From: Jimgerdemannia flammicorona
Taxonomy: Eukaryota; Mucoromycota; Endogonomycetes; Endogonales; Endogonaceae
DNA: 20,010 nt
Reading direction: 5' to 3'
Assembly: GCA_003990745.1 (NCBI GenBank)
Contig: RBNI01002022.1
Coordinates: 1 to 20,010 of the forward strand
Shown piece after piece: positions 17,036-20,010 of the stretch (positions are counted from its first letter, which is position 1; the number at the start of each line of letters is the position of its first letter). Below the pieces are notes generated by a model that searched no databases, had not been told where the DNA came from, and saw nothing but the letters and a program-made list of their open reading frames with translations. The position numbers and the translations under genes were made by a program.

Positions 17036-19857
17036 ATGGTCGCGTCGCACCATGGGACTGCGACCCACCGCCGTCTCTTGAACCTTCCCATCCTTCTCGT
17101 CCTCATCGCCATCGCCAACATCGTCACCGCTGCACCAGCACCAGCCTGCCAGCCTCAGAACAAAGCATGCAGCACTATGTTCGCCACTGTGGCCAAGTGC
17201 TCTGCCAACTACGAGAGTGCCACCTGTACAAAGGCGTACTGCAACCAGACCTACATCGACAACCTGGCGACATGCACGAGTTGCTACGGGAACGCTAACG
17301 TAGGTGGTTTCGTAGCGTATTTGTTTATTTTTTTATTTTTTCTTATATATAAAGGAACGGTGACAATGAATTAGATGTAGCGGTTGATTGATCGGATTGT
17401 CAATATTACGGAAGAGGTGTTGTGTGACGAATAGGGGAGCTGATGCATATTGTAGCTTGTTTGAAGGTTGTGGGCGATTGACAAGAATAATTCTAAGACA
17501 AAAAAAAAAAAAGCGTACAAAAGCGAACTGCGACGGTATCTTTATCGCCTCAGCCAAGCAAAGTTTCTAACCAACCTCCCACATCTTCCTTCTCACACCC
17601 TTCTCCAATAATGATGATAATAATAATAACAATAACCACCTCAATCCAGTACATCTCCTCGATCCTCGCGGCCTGCACTACCACCGGTAAAGACCTGACT
17701 TCTCCTGTCCCAATTCAACGCAGTGGCCCCAAAGCCGTCGCGAGCGGCGGTGCCTCCAAAGCCGTCGCGAGCAGCGGTATCCCTAAAGCCGTCACGAGCG
17801 CCAGCTCGAGCCACGCTGTTGCCAACAATGCGAAGGGCGTCGCCACCACTCCCCGTGATGTTGCCTCTGCCGACTCAGCGTCTCACGCAGCCAGCTCAAC
17901 CCGCACCACGTCTTCCCGCGTCAGCTCGAGTCCCTCGGCCACCGCAACGGGAACAACCCCAGTTGTTCTCTCCGCCACCTCCCCAACAAACTCAGTCTCA
18001 CCAACGGTAACCACGGCGCCTAAAGGGCTATCCACACCCGTGTTGGCGGGTGTCGGCGCCGGTGTCGTGTGTGCTGTGGGCGGGGTCGGGTACTTCTTGT
18101 TCGCATATATGAAGAAGGGGAAGCCCAAGAAGGATTCTGCGCTGCTTGGCGGGTCGTACAATGCACTGCGCTCTTCCGTCGCGCATGGATTCGACGAGCC
18201 CAAGTCTTCCTCCCGCCCATCATCAAGCCGTATTCTCTCCACCGGCTCAATGTCCCAGCGCCCGCCATCGGACCTCTTCAACTCTGGCAACGTCATCGCC
18301 CCCGTCCCCGCCCCACATCTCAAGGTCGAGGGCCCCTCCCTCACCGACCCCTTCAATCCAGAAATGAATAGGAACGCAGCCTCACCCCCAATGACACACC
18401 AGCAGTACTCGAGCCTCCCGCGCTCCCCGCTGCTCACGAAACCATTCGTACCGCAGGACTCATTCTTCAAGGAACCTGTGTCAAAGGGACCTGCTCCGCC
18501 GCCACCGGGTCCGCCGCCTTCTGGACCACCGCCGCAACCGCCAGCACACCAGGCGGAACAATCAGAACAACCTTTGTCACCGATCCTGCAACCTTATGAA
18601 CCACAGCTGGCTCAATCAAGATCCCTCGAGCCACAGCAGCGCAGACCTTCCGACCCGATCACCACCACGCCATTCGCCGACCCAGCCCCGCTCTCACCGA
18701 AACGGTACTCGTCGGGCCTAAATATTGGTTCAGACATTCTTGCCGTCGCAGGCGTCACGACCGCCGCCGTCGTCGTCGCAGGCGTAGTCGCGACTGCAAC
18801 AACAACAACCGTCTCACCCTCGTCGTCCCCGCTACTAGACGAATCTGAGGACCCCACGCTCCGATACTCGGAACTCTACACCCCCGAGCGCGGCTCAAGC
18901 GCCCCTGTACAGCACCCGCACTCCATCGACGAGCGAGACGAACACGAGCACGAGCACGATCGTGATCACGATCATGATCACAATCATGATCACGAACACG
19001 GCCACGATCACGACGACCACGACCACGACCACGACCAGGACCGCGACCAGGACCGCGACCAGGACCGCGACCACGACCACGACCAGGACCAGGACCAGGA
19101 CCACGACCAGGACCAGGACCACGACCAGGACCAGGACCACGACCACGACCAGGACCACAACCCCACAATCGACGACCCGAACCGCGACTCCTTCGCGTCA
19201 GCCTCCCGTCGCTCCTCGGACGCTCGTCCGGCCTCCTCGCGCTTCGACCACATGTCCTACCCAGCCCGCGACCCACGCTATCACTCCTCCGCCTCCGCCC
19301 GCCAGACACAGGACGGCTTCGACGGATACGGCGAATACGCGGACATGATGGAGGGCGATCAGGGTGAAGGCGGGTACTACGATGACGAGGAGGGTGGTGA
19401 CGAACCGTACGACAACGACTTCCTCGACGGATACGATGAGGAGGACCCAGATCGTCCATTCTCTGTCTCCTCTCGTCCTCCATCGGCTATGCCCGCCCGA
19501 AGGTACAGAGACACTTACCGAACCTCCGACGCCCCACCACCGGTACCCAGCCTCCCGAAAGATGGCTTCCCGCTCCCAGCCGCACTCGCGAACGACCCTT
19601 ACCCGGCGGGATATCGTGGATCGTACCAGTCTGATGCTGGCGCTCAAGAGCCCCATGAGGAGCACGCGGAGCCTGGGAAAGAGCCCCCCAAGACCGTGAC
19701 GGGCGCGACGGAATATATGTTCCTGCCTAGGGCGAGCGTCGCTCAGATGATTGTGACGCAGGATGTCGTTAGTCCTGTCGAGACACCTGTTGGATCCCCT
19801 GTGAGGAGGTATCGGGAGCTTGGGGAGGATGAGGATGATGATAATGGGTTGAGGTGA
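17036..19857 (+). CDS. Secreted Cys-rich, Ser/Thr-rich membrane protein with Asp/His tail, two exons, 823 aa
   Basis: Exons 17036-17299 and 17650-19857. Residues 1-33 look like a signal peptide (hydrophobic core LLNLPILLVLIAIANIV, cut near TAA-PAP). The ectodomain has seven cysteines in exon 1 (C38, C45, C55, C64, C69, C80, C83) and an eighth in exon 2 (C97), an even number only after this splice. A Ser/Thr/Ala-rich stalk (about 105-215) probably carries O-glycans. A membrane segment at about 219-241 (LAGVGAGVVCAVGGVGYFLFAY) is followed by MKKGKPKK, a positive-inside anchor. The tail holds a proline-rich block (about 370-390), a second Ala/Val hydrophobic stretch (about 452-473), a 74-residue D/H/Q/R repeat (518-591) and acidic segments. 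Layout resembles fungal wall-sensor or mucin-like proteins, but no named family is recognised. The 350-nt intron is long; the exon-2 frame alone would start with MMIIII and lack a signal sequence. Confidence 0.85.
17300..17649 (+). other. 350-nt intron of the membrane protein gene
   Basis: Donor AAC|GTAGGT, acceptor AATCCAG|TAC, phase 0. It contains T-rich and A-rich runs, an (ATA) microsatellite near 17611-17630 and stops in all forward frames. It is clearly longer than the other introns in the window (81-156 nt). Confidence 0.75.
17731..17811 (+). repeat. Three in-frame copies of a 27-bp unit in the stalk
   Basis: Copies at 17731, 17758 and 17785 begin AAAGCCGTC(G/A)CGAGC and encode K-A-V-(A/T)-S units. 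They lengthen the Ser/Ala-rich stalk of the membrane protein. Confidence 0.75.
18937..19158 (+). repeat. Asp/His/Gln/Arg low-complexity repeat
   Basis: Seventy-four codons drawn from only D, H, Q, R, E, N and G, with Asp at nearly every second place (DHDHDQDRDQDRDQ and similar). The first part uses GAT/CAT codons mixed with GAC/CAC; the rest is almost pure GACCAC and GACCAG/GACCGC units, as expected for recent slippage growth. His and Asp in alternation could bind Zn, Ni or Cu (inference). Confidence 0.9.
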
Positions 19858-20010
19858 GGGAATAGGAGGGGTCGCAGGTAGGAGAAAGTAATGGATGTGT
19901 GAGGAAGGAAACCCGTGCCTTATTTATTAGAGCGGATGTGATGGCGGATGGGGCCAAAATATTTCTTCCTTTTGTATTTCTGCCTTTTTTTTTTTTTTCT
20001 TTTTTTTTTT
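19858..20010 (+). other. 3' flank of the membrane protein gene
   Basis: Contains TTATTTATTAGA near 19921 and ends in T14-C-T11 (19985-20010). No canonical AATAAA and no further gene. Confidence 0.45.

Noticed and set aside
17883..18470. A 195-codon minus frame opposite the stalk of the membrane protein
   Set aside because: Antisense shadow of a Ser/Thr/Ala-rich GC-rich coding sequence; no motif or splice support.
18755..19483. A 242-codon minus-strand frame opposite the membrane protein tail, with Gly/Pro/Arg repeats
   Set aside because: It is the antisense reading of the GAC/CAC/CAG repeat, which lacks stops in several frames. The other minus frames there (Ser-Trp and Val-Leu repeats) arise the same way.

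Overview
The window reads as nuclear DNA of a filamentous fungus, most likely a basidiomycete (inference). The genes are split by short introns of about 80-160 nt with GT-AG ends, one of them GC-AG. There are TATA boxes, a pyrimidine-rich leader before one start codon, AATAAA signals after stops, Zn(II)2Cys6-type proteins and a fungal-type Rad5. No bacterial operon, IS element, CRISPR array or tRNA is visible.

Layout. Positions 1-400 (+) hold the broken right end of a gene that resembles the RCC1-like part of fungal BTB/ankyrin/RCC1 proteins. Positions 400-1310 are gene-free, with a 43-44 bp minisatellite and an A30 tract. Positions 1311-3158 (-) carry a zinc-cluster protein for which I reconstruct three exons that add an N-terminal RING-H2 finger. 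Positions 3159-5330 are mostly intergenic, with a CG-rich promoter patch, a 29-bp tandem repeat with a palindromic core, an AT-rich island and one weak small gene. Positions 5331-9722 (-) are an intact RAD5 homologue in 11 exons. Positions 9723-13200 are gene-poor with weak open frames only, and end in a dense array of TCGGCT/TCGGTT repeats. Positions 13260-14840 (+) are a second zinc-cluster protein. Positions 14841-17035 are gene-poor. Positions 17036-19857 (+) encode a secreted, single-pass (possibly two-pass) membrane protein with an Asp/His-rich tail.

Relations. The two zinc-cluster proteins flank RAD5 and are clearly related. Both have a C-x2-C-x5/6-C-x2-H motif, then a PG(G/A)AC-type Zn2Cys6 cluster, then a C-terminal region with a CxxC about 70 residues from the end. 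They differ at the N-terminus: one has a RING-H2, the other two C2H2-like fingers. Their predicted lengths are nearly equal (527 and 526 aa). The promoter of the second carries at least 11 directly repeated CGG-containing hexamers just upstream of a TATA box, which is the triplet class that Zn2Cys6 proteins usually bind. This pair, its domain swap and its possible self-binding promoter are the most interesting system here. RAD5 acts alone in error-free DNA damage tolerance; nothing in the sequence ties it functionally to its neighbours.
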